A stretch of DNA of 64,000 nucleotides from Eubacteriales bacterium (lineage in GTDB: Bacteria > Bacillota > Clostridia > Christensenellales > CAG-138): NCBI GenBank assembly GCA_021373115.1, contig JAJFTI010000020.1:62001-126000 (forward strand). Direction: 5' to 3'. Positions 19,171 through 26,897 of the stretch are shown here, piece after piece (the stretch's first letter is position 1; every line of letters starts with the position of its first letter). The notes under the pieces were generated by a model. That model worked only from the letters and a program-made list of their open reading frames with translations, searched no databases and was not told where the DNA came from. A program made the position numbers and the translations under genes.

Positions 19171-19935
19171 CTGGGAAGCGGCAATTTGAATGACCGATTC
19201 GTGTTCCGCATCCGGAATTCCGTGGATTCCGGTCAGCGAATCGTGAAAGTAAACGCTGTATTCCGGCAAACCATCGGTATCCGCTCCGGGCGCGGCCTGC
19301 TGAATCGAAGCGGCGATCAGAATTCCATCAACCGAAACGACGATCGGCTGCTTTTCCGAACTGCTAGCGGAGGAGAAAAACCCGCGCAGCGTTGCGTTGT
19401 CCCATTCGAGCTCCGGCCGGAATTTCGCATGCGCGCCCAGCGAAACGCAGACCATGTGCAGCGTGATGCTGGAATAGCAGCTCGTAATGTTATAGGATAC
19501 CTCCGGCTGGAGCCTTGCTTTTACCTCGTCCCAAGGCATCAGCGACCCATAGGTCAGCGCAAAACCGCCTGTGCCCGATGCAAAGACGGAACCGGTGCTG
19601 CCGGCGGCGGGGATTGCTTCGTCGGAAAAGAGCGCTTGTTCGACGGAAACGGTGGTTACGCCGTTTGCTGCGGCAAATGCCGAGAGAGCGTCCGCGTCCG
19701 CCTGTTCCCAGCGCCCGTTGATAACAAGCGTGCTGTAACCGAGATCGGAAAGCCGGGTTTCCACGCGAAGCACCTCGTCCGAACAGTCGCCAAGCGGAAA
19801 GACCGGTTCCTCCGCATGCGCGGCGGGGATACCGGAGAAAAGCAACGCAAACGCCAGCAGTCCACCGAGCGCTCGGCGGGCGGCTGCGGTTTGAAGGATT
19901 GAGCCGGAAGGGATTGTTTTGATAAATAGATCCAT
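19165..19935 (-). CDS. Secreted protein with peptidoglycan-binding-like N-terminal domain
   Basis: 256 aa. A signal peptide (about 1-41, ending IPAAHAEE) leads to a region resembling PG_binding_1: LGDCSDEVLRVETRLSDLGYSTLVINGRWEQADADALSAFAAANG. The C-terminal about 130 residues are beta-rich with two Cys and match no family that I can name. It is probably an exported envelope protein. The start ATG 19935 lies only about 9 bases after a good -10 box, so the transcript could be leaderless; no SD is present. It converges on the Tim44-like gene. Confidence 0.72.
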   Translation of the reverse strand: MDLFIKTIPSGSILQTAAARRALGGLLAFALLFSGIPAAHAEEPVFPLGDCSDEVLRVETRLSDLGYSTLVINGRWEQADADALSAFAAANGVTTVSVEQALFSDEAIPAAGSTGSVFASGTGGFALTYGSLMPWDEVKARLQPEVSYNITSCYSSITLHMVCVSLGAHAKFRPELEWDNATLRGFFSSASSSEKQPIVVSVDGILIAASIQQAAPGADTDGLPEYSVYFHDSLTGIHGIPDAEHESVIQIAASQP

Positions 19936-19944
19936 AACGCAGAA

Positions 19945-19973
19945 ATTATAGCACGTTTGGCAAAAAACTCCAA
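19945..19973 (-). promoter_or_regulatory. Promoter immediately before the secreted protein gene
   Basis: On the minus strand, -35 TTGGAG (19968-19973), a 17-base spacer and perfect -10 TATAAT (19945-19950). The expected transcription start falls within a few bases of ATG 19935. Confidence 0.65.
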
Positions 19974-20063
19974 TCCCGCGGGTGACTTGCAGCGGGTCTG
20001 GGCATCAAGCGAGTGCGTGAAACGTGGTATAATATAGAAAACAGCAGAAGGGAGGCGGTTATC

Positions 20064-20264
20064 ATGCGCTGTTCCTGTCAAAATTGCGGGGCTTATATGG
20101 TGCAGGATGAGAAAGGACTTGGCAGCCGCTGTATCTGCCCAGAGTGCTTTTCCGTTTGTAACGCCTGCATGGGGACGCGGCAGTCGCCCGCATCGCCCGA
20201 AGGGCTGCGCGACATGCTGCTCCAGCGGGAACGCTACGATGTGGAGCACGAAGACGACGACTGA
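20064..20264 (+). CDS. Small cysteine-rich (zinc-binding-like) protein, 66 aa
   Basis: Starts MRCSCQNCGAYMVQ and carries Cys pairs CSCQNC, CICPEC and CNAC within the first 40 residues. This pattern is typical of a small zinc-ribbon/treble-clef protein, with an acidic tail EHEDDD. I chose ATG 20064 for its SD GGGAGG; the frame opens at 20013 without one. No family name is certain. It stands alone between a TATAAT box (20028-20033) and a terminator. A regulatory or adaptor role is only a guess. Confidence 0.72.
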   Translation: MRCSCQNCGAYMVQDEKGLGSRCICPECFSVCNACMGTRQSPASPEGLRDMLLQRERYDVEHEDDD

Positions 20265-20275
20265 AAAGCAAATCT

Positions 20276-20314
20276 AGAAAATGGAGAAAGCGATTACGCT
20301 TTCTCTATTTTTAA
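20276..20314. terminator. Bidirectional terminator
   Basis: GAGAAAGCG (20284-20292) and CGCTTTCTC (20297-20305) pair around ATTA, with A-rich sequence before and T-rich sequence after. It serves the small zinc protein gene and the converging VanW-family gene. Confidence 0.85.
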
Positions 20315-20322
20315 ATTGCGAT

Positions 20323-22092
20323 TTACGTTACCTCAGGGGTGGAAGGGTCAACGTAAACTGTCGTAGGCGTGGGGGTTGGTTCGGCAGTCGGCACTGGGGT
20401 TGGCGTGTCCCAAACGACGGCGGAAGGCGTGCTGGTGACAACCGGTGTCGGGGTTTCGTCCGCCGGACAGATCCAGATTTCACCCTGATAGGCCTTATAG
20501 GTCGAAACCGCGAGCTTCTCTTTTTTTACAAGCGTTCCCGCTTTGTAGTAATTCTTATAGGACTGGTAAACGTAACCTTTCCGCGCGGCGACGGCGATAT
20601 AGGTTTCGCCCGCGACCATGAGGGAACCGTCTGCCTTTTCGGCGCCGACGGGTACCTCGATTTCCACCGGATCGCCGTCAATCGTGTTTGAGGAAACCTG
20701 TGCGCTCGTGAGCTTAATCTCGTCATATTCGCTCGTGGCAAACGGCAACCCCCAAATCTCGAAGGTAAGTTTGCTGCTGCTCGTTGTGTAGCCGATGACG
20801 ATGATTTCCCCGGCGGTATTGTTTTTAAACTTAAAATCAATTTCGTTGCCTACGGAATTGATGGTTGCATCCAGACCCTTGTCGATGTAGGTAACCGGCA
20901 TGGAGTGGTTGCGGCGGAACACAATCTCCAGATCCGCTTTCACGACCGCATTATACAGCGTGGTTGAGAGCTGGCAAACGCCGCCGCCGTACTGTGGAAC
21001 GACCGCGCCGCTTTCGTATGCGTTTGCTTCCTTCCAGCCGTTTGCCGCGCTGCGCACACCCAGCGTATCGTTGGTGGAGAAGGTTTCGCCGGGGCTCAGC
21101 ACCGTGCCGTTGATGATGCCGGCGCCCTTCTTGACGTTGTATTTCCGTGCGCTGGGACTGCTGGAAAAATCCGTCGTCATGCTTGCGCGCATAACATACT
21201 GCCCCTGCAACGCGCTTTTCGTAACGGTTGGCTGGGTTTCGACAACGGGAATATTGATCGGCGTCTTTACGCCGTTGAGAATCGCATCCGTAATCAGCGT
21301 GAGCAGCGCTGCCTGATCCACCGCGTGGCCGACGGTCTCACTCTTGATCGTGAGCGTGTGCGTGTCCTTATCGATGCCGCTTACGCTCGCGTTTACCGGC
21401 GCAACGTCGATTTGCGAAGCAATCTGCGCAATGCCGGTGGTCAGCATGGTCATATCGTAACTCACCGTCAGCGTAAACGCGCGGCCATTCGTTTTGATAT
21501 CGTCCGTTTCAGCCTTCATGGCGGTATAGTCGCCGGTTTTGCCGAGCGAATACGCTTCCGTCAGCACAGAATCCGTATTGACGGTGCTTGGCATATTGGA
21601 AAGGTCGAGCGGAAAGAGCTTATTGTCATAAACTAACTGCAGTTCGCGCTGCGCGGAGATATTCGCCTCCGCGGTGGCGAGCGCGGCTTTCGCTTCGTCC
21701 ATCGTCATGCCGCCAATGGCAATGCCGTTGACCGTGATTCCCTCCAGAAACACGGTTGAATTGGCCATCTGCTCAAATTCTTTTTGCTGCTGTTCCTGCT
21801 CGGCGCGGAGGGCTTCCTCCGCGGCGATCTGCGCGGCGGCTTCCGCGGCGGAGCGCTGCTGACTGCTGACGAAGATATAAATCAGGATGGACAGCGCAAC
21901 CGCGCCGATGACGCCAAGCAGAATAAGAATACGCCGCTGCTGCCTGCGCTTTTTGCGCTTCTTTGCGAACGAACCGCTGCCTTTCGGCTTTTTGGGCAGG
22001 CCGAGATCCTCAATCGGCTCCAGAATCACTTCCGTACGCCCCGTGTCGAATTGCTGGGGCGCTTGACCCGGCTGCTGCCGATTCTCTTCCAT
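20323..22092 (-). CDS. VanW-family protein with PG-binding and G5-like domains
   Basis: 589-aa membrane-anchored cell-wall protein. It has a basic cytoplasmic N-terminus, a single TM at about 55-76 and an Ala/Glu/Gln-rich coiled stretch to 115. Putative peptidoglycan-binding regions (PF12229-like) follow from about 116-290. The VanW domain spans about 315-440 and carries FSTNDTLGVRSAANGWKEANAYESG and the conserved YGGGVCQLSTTLYNAVV. A C-terminal G5-like beta region (about 460-540) and a Thr/Pro-rich tail complete it. Such proteins are common in Firmicutes; VanW's role in vancomycin clusters is unknown, and wall binding is the likely function here. SD GGGAGGA precedes ATG 22092. Confidence 0.88.
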   Translation of the reverse strand: MEENRQQPGQAPQQFDTGRTEVILEPIEDLGLPKKPKGSGSFAKKRKKRRQQRRILILLGVIGAVALSILIYIFVSSQQRSAAEAAAQIAAEEALRAEQEQQQKEFEQMANSTVFLEGITVNGIAIGGMTMDEAKAALATAEANISAQRELQLVYDNKLFPLDLSNMPSTVNTDSVLTEAYSLGKTGDYTAMKAETDDIKTNGRAFTLTVSYDMTMLTTGIAQIASQIDVAPVNASVSGIDKDTHTLTIKSETVGHAVDQAALLTLITDAILNGVKTPINIPVVETQPTVTKSALQGQYVMRASMTTDFSSSPSARKYNVKKGAGIINGTVLSPGETFSTNDTLGVRSAANGWKEANAYESGAVVPQYGGGVCQLSTTLYNAVVKADLEIVFRRNHSMPVTYIDKGLDATINSVGNEIDFKFKNNTAGEIIVIGYTTSSSKLTFEIWGLPFATSEYDEIKLTSAQVSSNTIDGDPVEIEVPVGAEKADGSLMVAGETYIAVAARKGYVYQSYKNYYKAGTLVKKEKLAVSTYKAYQGEIWICPADETPTPVVTSTPSAVVWDTPTPVPTAEPTPTPTTVYVDPSTPEVT

Positions 22093-22366
22093 GAAAACAT
22101 CCTCCCGGGATCATCCAATAATCAAAATTCAATCGATCGGTTGCGCGGGTCTGTTCGCGTGCCGAAACGGCTAATGCAGTACCGGAACCATATCATTCTT
22201 TATTGTAACGGATTTTTGCGCCGTTTGCATCGATCAAATCCTGCTTCGGCGGAATTGTTACAGAATGTTCATGAGAAAGTTTCATGAAATCTCCGTTGTT
22301 GGCGCAACCCTCGCCGGCGTTTGAATCCGGCTGTCAGGATCGGCGGAATTATGCTAAAATGGGGCT

Positions 22367-22867
22367 ATGAACAGAACAATGTCAAAACCGAAAAAATCCG
22401 CCGAAACCGGGCGGTCGCCCATGGATGCCGCGCTGCGGTTTCTCGAAGGGCGTGCGCGGACCGTGCGCGAAGTTGAGCGCCGTCTGGACGCCTGCGAGTA
22501 CGGAGAAGTGGAAGTGTACGAAACCGTCGAGCGGCTGAAAGAGCTGAACTTGCTCAACGATACGGCGTACGCGGAAGAATATGTAAAAACACGGCTGGCG
22601 ACAAAACCCGTCAGCCGCGCGCATCTGCGCGAGCAGTTGCGGTCGCACGAAATTGACGAATCCGCGCTGGAACAGGCTCTGCTGCTCGTTTCCGACGATA
22701 CGGAGGCGGACAGCGCAAGGCAGATTGCGCGGAAATACGCCCGGCAGTATGCCGGACTTCCGGAGCGGGAACGCGCCGAGATGGTGCTCCGGCGCCTGAT
22801 GGCGCGTGGTTATCCCTACGACGAGGCGCGCGCGGCGCTGAGCGCGGCGGAGGGAACGGAAGAATGA
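22367..22867 (+). CDS. recX: Regulatory protein RecX
   Basis: 166-aa helical protein that modulates RecA filament growth. Three tandem three-helix RecX repeats are visible, e.g. ALRFLEGRARTVREVERRLDACEYGEVEVYETVERLKELNLLNDTAYAEEYV at the start, followed by KPVSRAHLREQLRSHEID. Start ATG 22367 is only 6 bases after the -10-like TAAAAT (22355-22360, with CTGTCA 18 bases upstream) and lacks an SD. The transcript may be leaderless, or the in-frame ATG 22379 may be used. It overlaps nnr by 4 bp. Confidence 0.88.
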   Translation: MNRTMSKPKKSAETGRSPMDAALRFLEGRARTVREVERRLDACEYGEVEVYETVERLKELNLLNDTAYAEEYVKTRLATKPVSRAHLREQLRSHEIDESALEQALLLVSDDTEADSARQIARKYARQYAGLPERERAEMVLRRLMARGYPYDEARAALSAAEGTEE

Positions 22868-24363
22868 AGTGTGTGTTCACCGCGGAACAAATGCGACTGT
22901 TCGAACAGCAGCGCTTCGCCGACGGTCGCGCGAGCAGCCTCGACTGGATGGAACGCGCGGCGAAGGGTGTGGACGCGCTTTTAAAGGCGCGATATGAAAA
23001 CCGCTCCATGCTTGCCGTCTGCGGCACGGGCAACAACGGCGGGGACGGGTTTGCGCTGCTGCGGCTGCTGACGGAACGCGGCGCGGACTGTGCGGGCATA
23101 TTGCTTGCCGATCCGGCAAAACTGGCCGGGGATGCAAAAACGAATTATCTGCGCGCGCTGGACTGCGGCGTACGCTTTTTTTCCGTATTGACCGAGGAAA
23201 TCCTTGCGCAGTTCGATGTTCTGGTGGACGCGATGTTCGGCACCGGACTTTCCCGCGCGGTGGAAGGCGTATACGCGGACGCGGTCGAACGGATGAACGC
23301 GAGCGGCAAGCCAATCGTAGCGATTGATCTTCCAAGCGGTGTGGATGCGACAACCGGCGCGATTCTCGGCTGCGCGATTTGCGCGCGGGAAACGGTTGCG
23401 TTTGAGTGCTATAAACGCGGCCATCTGCTCTTTCCCGGGCGCGCGCAATGCGGCGAAGTCGCCGTTGTTCCGCTCTCGGACGAGACGGATGGCGCGGAAG
23501 CAAATGTTGCGCTGCTTGAACGGGACGATCTTTGGCGGCTGCTGCCGAAACGGCCTGCGGATTCCCATAAGGGCGACAACGGCAAAGTATTGCTCTGCGC
23601 GGGCAGCGCGCGCTATACGGGCGCGGCTCTGCTCTGCACGGGCGCGGCGCTGCGCGCGGGCGCGGGGCTGACGACCGCCGCGATTCCCGGCGCGCTGAAA
23701 CAGGCGTTTTCCGCGTTGCCGGAGGCAATGGCAATCTGCGTTAATCCGGGTGAGGATTGGGACGAGCAAGCCTGCGCAAACGCGGCGGCGCTTTTGCCAA
23801 AGCAGAACGCGGTCTGTATAGGTCCCGGCGTGGGCGAAGGAAGCATTCTTGCGCTGCTGGAAGCAGTGCTCGAAAGCAAAATCCCCGCGGTGCTGGATGC
23901 GGACGCGCTGAATCAGATTTCGAAAACGCACGCGCTTCTTAAAAAAACGCATTCACGCGTGGTTCTTACCCCGCATCCGGCCGAGATGGCGCGGCTCTGC
24001 GGAATGAACCTGGAAGCAATTCTGACCGACCCAATCGAAACCGCGCGAAGCTGCGCAAAACGCTGGAACTGCGTTGTGCTTCTCAAAGGCGCAACCACCT
24101 GCATTTCCGACGGAGCAACCGTTCGGCTGAACATAAGCGGTAATCCGGGACTTGCCAAAGGCGGGAGCGGGGATGTGCTTTCCGGGCTGATCGCCGCGCT
24201 GCTCGCGCAAGGTCTCAGCGCATTCGACGCGGCGAGCGCAGGCGCGTTTTTGCTCGGCGCGTCCGCGGATACGGCGCTGGAGCTCCTGCGGGAGCGGATG
24301 CTGCTTGCAAGGGATGTAATCGGCATGGTGGAACAGACGATTGAGAAATTTTGTATAAAATAA
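22864..24363 (+). CDS. nnr: Bifunctional NAD(P)HX epimerase / ADP-dependent NAD(P)HX dehydratase
   Basis: Repairs hydrated NAD(P)H. 499 aa, the usual bifunctional length. The N-terminal YjeF epimerase domain (about 1-215) has GTGNNGGDGFALLRLL and DAMFGTGLSR. The C-terminal YjeF/carbohydrate-kinase-like dehydratase domain (about 225-495) has KGDNGKVLLCAGSARYTGAALLC, TPHPAEMARLCG and the nucleotide-binding GNPGLAKGGSGDVLSGLIAALLAQG. It overlaps recX and converges on alr across a terminator. The nnr-alr neighbourhood is common in Firmicutes. Confidence 0.95.
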   Translation: MKCVFTAEQMRLFEQQRFADGRASSLDWMERAAKGVDALLKARYENRSMLAVCGTGNNGGDGFALLRLLTERGADCAGILLADPAKLAGDAKTNYLRALDCGVRFFSVLTEEILAQFDVLVDAMFGTGLSRAVEGVYADAVERMNASGKPIVAIDLPSGVDATTGAILGCAICARETVAFECYKRGHLLFPGRAQCGEVAVVPLSDETDGAEANVALLERDDLWRLLPKRPADSHKGDNGKVLLCAGSARYTGAALLCTGAALRAGAGLTTAAIPGALKQAFSALPEAMAICVNPGEDWDEQACANAAALLPKQNAVCIGPGVGEGSILALLEAVLESKIPAVLDADALNQISKTHALLKKTHSRVVLTPHPAEMARLCGMNLEAILTDPIETARSCAKRWNCVVLLKGATTCISDGATVRLNISGNPGLAKGGSGDVLSGLIAALLAQGLSAFDAASAGAFLLGASADTALELLRERMLLARDVIGMVEQTIEKFCIK

Positions 24364-24398
24364 AACAGCGCCCGAATCGAAAGAGCCGGGTGCTGTTT
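24362..24398. terminator. Bidirectional terminator between nnr and alr
   Basis: AAACAGCGCCCG and CGGGTGCTGTTT pair over 12 bp with one G-U, directly at the nnr stop codon. The tails are short A/T runs. Confidence 0.7.
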
Positions 24399-24409
24399 CA
24401 CGCAGAGGA

Positions 24410-25525
24410 TTAATCGTTCACATAGATGCGCGGAACGCGCTCGGAAATACTTAACAGAATTTCATAACTGATGGTGCCCGCCTTGTCGGCCAGCTCATCC
24501 GCCGGGATGGATTCCATTCCCTGCGAACCAATCAGAACGACGTCGTCCCCAACCGTAGCGTCCGGAACACCGGAAAGATCGATCATCATCTGGTCCATGC
24601 AGATGGTGCCGATCTGGCGCGCGCGCTTGCCGCGGATGAGAACTTCCGCTTTGCCGGAAAGGCAGCGTTTATACCCGTCGCCATAACCGACGGCAACGGT
24701 GCCAACCAGCATATCGCGGGGGGTAACGAACTTCAGACCGTAGCTGACGCCCTCGCCCGCGGGAATCGTTTTTATGTGCGTAACATACGCATGCCAGCTC
24801 ATCACGGGGCGAAGGTCGTCCCCCTCAACCGCATGGCCGACGGGGTTGCAGCCGTACATCGCAATGCCGCCGCGCACCATATCAAACTGCGTATCGGGCA
24901 GATGGAGCGCCGCCGCGCTGTTGCTTGCGTGCAGAACCGGGTTCAGGCCGTTGATCTGCGCAATTGCGGCATAGCGGCGAAAGCGGTCCGCCTGCAACCG
25001 CGTAAAGGAAGGGTCGGCCAGCTCGGAAACGGCAAAATGGGTAAACAAACCGTCGAGCGCGAGATTCTTACAGCTTTTCAGCAGAAGAATCGCTTCCGTA
25101 AACTCCGCTTCGCTTGTAAAACCGATCCGGTTCATACCGGTATCCGCCTTGATGTGGACGCGGCAGACCATGTTCAGCTTGGCGGCGTGCGTCTGGAGCA
25201 GAGAGAGCGTCTCCACGGTAAATACCGTTGGCATCAGGTTGTGACGGATCACATCGTCCATATGATCCTCGTCCGTCGCGCCCAGCAGCAGGATCGGCGC
25301 GGTCACGCCGGCTGAACGCAGGCGCACGCCTTCCTCGGCGAATGCGACGCCGAGATATGCCGCGCCGCTTTCCAGCGCACAGTTGGCAACCGCCTCCATG
25401 CCGTGACCATAGGCATTTGCTTTGACGACGGCGAGATATTTCGTTTCCGGGTTGAGGCGGGAACGAATGATTCCGATGTTGTGCTTGATACTGGCAAGAG
25501 AAACGGATGCATAGGTCGATCGCAT
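24410..25525 (-). CDS. alr: Alanine racemase
   Basis: PLP enzyme interconverting L- and D-alanine for peptidoglycan synthesis; cytoplasmic dimer. 371 aa, standard length. The PLP lysine is K35 in LAVVKANAYGHG. Conserved HIKADTGMNRIGF follows in the barrel, and GVSYGLKFVTPRDM supplies the second catalytic Tyr region, with IGTICMDQMMIDLSG near the C-terminus. It follows the amidohydrolase gene by only 4 bp, so it is probably cotranscribed with it. Confidence 0.96.
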   Translation of the reverse strand: MRSTYASVSLASIKHNIGIIRSRLNPETKYLAVVKANAYGHGMEAVANCALESGAAYLGVAFAEEGVRLRSAGVTAPILLLGATDEDHMDDVIRHNLMPTVFTVETLSLLQTHAAKLNMVCRVHIKADTGMNRIGFTSEAEFTEAILLLKSCKNLALDGLFTHFAVSELADPSFTRLQADRFRRYAAIAQINGLNPVLHASNSAAALHLPDTQFDMVRGGIAMYGCNPVGHAVEGDDLRPVMSWHAYVTHIKTIPAGEGVSYGLKFVTPRDMLVGTVAVGYGDGYKRCLSGKAEVLIRGKRARQIGTICMDQMMIDLSGVPDATVGDDVVLIGSQGMESIPADELADKAGTISYEILLSISERVPRIYVND

Positions 25526-25529
25526 ACGC

Positions 25530-26696
25530 TTACACCTCCAAACTGCGTTTATTATGGACGATTATTCCGTTGATAATCGTCATCACACAATGGGTGCGAA
25601 AATCAAACGGATGTCCGTCGAACACGGCGATATCCGCGTCTTTTCCGGCTTCCAGCGTGCCAACGCGCTCGCCAATGCCGACGATGTCTGCGGCGTTCTT
25701 CGTGATGGAACGGAAAGCCGTATCCTCGCTCAGCCCCTCGCGTACGGCGAGTCCCGCCTGCACGGCGAGGAACTGAATCGGAATGACCGGGTGGTCGGTC
25801 ATAATGGCAAACGGGATACCAGCCTCGTCCAGAATGCGCGGCGCGGCGAAACTCAGATTCTTCAGTTCAATTTTGCTGCGTTCCGAGAGCAGCGGGCCAA
25901 TGATGATACCCGCGCCCTGCTCCGTGAGCCGTTCTTTCAGAACGTCCGTAATCAGATACCCCTCGGTGCAATGGTCAATGGTGATTTTCAGATTAAACTC
26001 CTTGGCGAGCCGAAGCGCGGTTAAAATATCGTCCGCGCGGTGCGCGTGCACTTTTACGGTCAGTTCGCGGTTGATGACCGGAAGCAGCGCTTCCATCGCG
26101 ATATCGCGGTCGGGCTTGTCCTCTTCCTTTGCCATGCCTTTCTGGTATTCGATCGCGTCCGTCATGGTGGAGCGAAAGAGCGAGGCAATGGCCATGCGCG
26201 TGGTCGGCGCGACCTTTTTTTCCGTATAGACCGCCTTGGGGTTTTCACCCGTCGCCGCCTTCATGGCGATGGGGGCAACGAGGGTCATCTCCTCAATGCT
26301 CCGGCCGCAGGTTTTCAGCGCGGCGAACTGGCCGCCAATCACGTTTGCGCTGCCGGGGCCGGTAATAACGGTGGTAATACCCGCCTCGCGCGCTTCCTTA
26401 AAGCAGGGATCAAAGGGATTCAGCCCGTCAATGGCGCGCAGCTCCGGCGTAATCGGATCGGTCATCTCGTTTCCGTCCGCGCCCTCCTCGCCAATGCCGT
26501 CTTCCCACATGCCAATGTGACAGTGCGCGTCGATCAGCCCCGGAAAGACACTCATTCCATCGAGGGAAAGGACGCGACCGCTTTCGCAGGTCAGCGATGG
26601 TCCGACCGCGACGATTTTGCCGTTTTCAATCAGGATATCGCCAAGAAAAGCGGGTTGAACCATGGTGTGGATCAGACCGTGTTTGAGCAGCAGCAT
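25530..26696 (-). CDS. Amidohydrolase (imidazolonepropionase-like)
   Basis: 388-aa TIM-barrel metal hydrolase. A small beta-sandwich domain opens and closes the chain (DILIENGKIVAVG ... GKDADIAVFDGHPFD). The first metal-binding motif is PGLIDAHCHIGM (HxH); histidines in KVHAHRADD and ITIDHCTEG and the Asp in IMTDHPVIPIQ complete the expected site. No lysine-carbamate motif is obvious. Substrate unknown; the closest group acts on cyclic amides or peptides. SD AGGAG precedes the start. It is in an operon with alr. Confidence 0.85.
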   Translation of the reverse strand: MLLLKHGLIHTMVQPAFLGDILIENGKIVAVGPSLTCESGRVLSLDGMSVFPGLIDAHCHIGMWEDGIGEEGADGNEMTDPITPELRAIDGLNPFDPCFKEAREAGITTVITGPGSANVIGGQFAALKTCGRSIEEMTLVAPIAMKAATGENPKAVYTEKKVAPTTRMAIASLFRSTMTDAIEYQKGMAKEEDKPDRDIAMEALLPVINRELTVKVHAHRADDILTALRLAKEFNLKITIDHCTEGYLITDVLKERLTEQGAGIIIGPLLSERSKIELKNLSFAAPRILDEAGIPFAIMTDHPVIPIQFLAVQAGLAVREGLSEDTAFRSITKNAADIVGIGERVGTLEAGKDADIAVFDGHPFDFRTHCVMTIINGIIVHNKRSLEV

Positions 26697-26832
26697 AGCA
26701 GTCTCCTGTTTTCAAATTGCTTGAAAAGCAGATACTATTCTATCACATCTTCTCGTTTTTGTAGGTTTTTTTCACAAGTATCTGGCAGAATCGGCGGCAA
26801 AAAACCGCAGGAAGGAATCCCGCAGGCTGCAT

Positions 26833-26861
26833 TTGACCGGATAAAGAGTGTGTGTTAAACT
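26833..26861 (+). promoter_or_regulatory. Candidate promoter of the radical SAM - rng block
   Basis: -35 TTGACC (26833-26838), a 17-base spacer and -10 TAAACT (26856-26861), 36 bases before the TIGR03960 gene. Confidence 0.5.
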
Positions 26862-26897
26862 GATGTATCAGGTGAAATTCGCCTTATTTTTAGCAGG

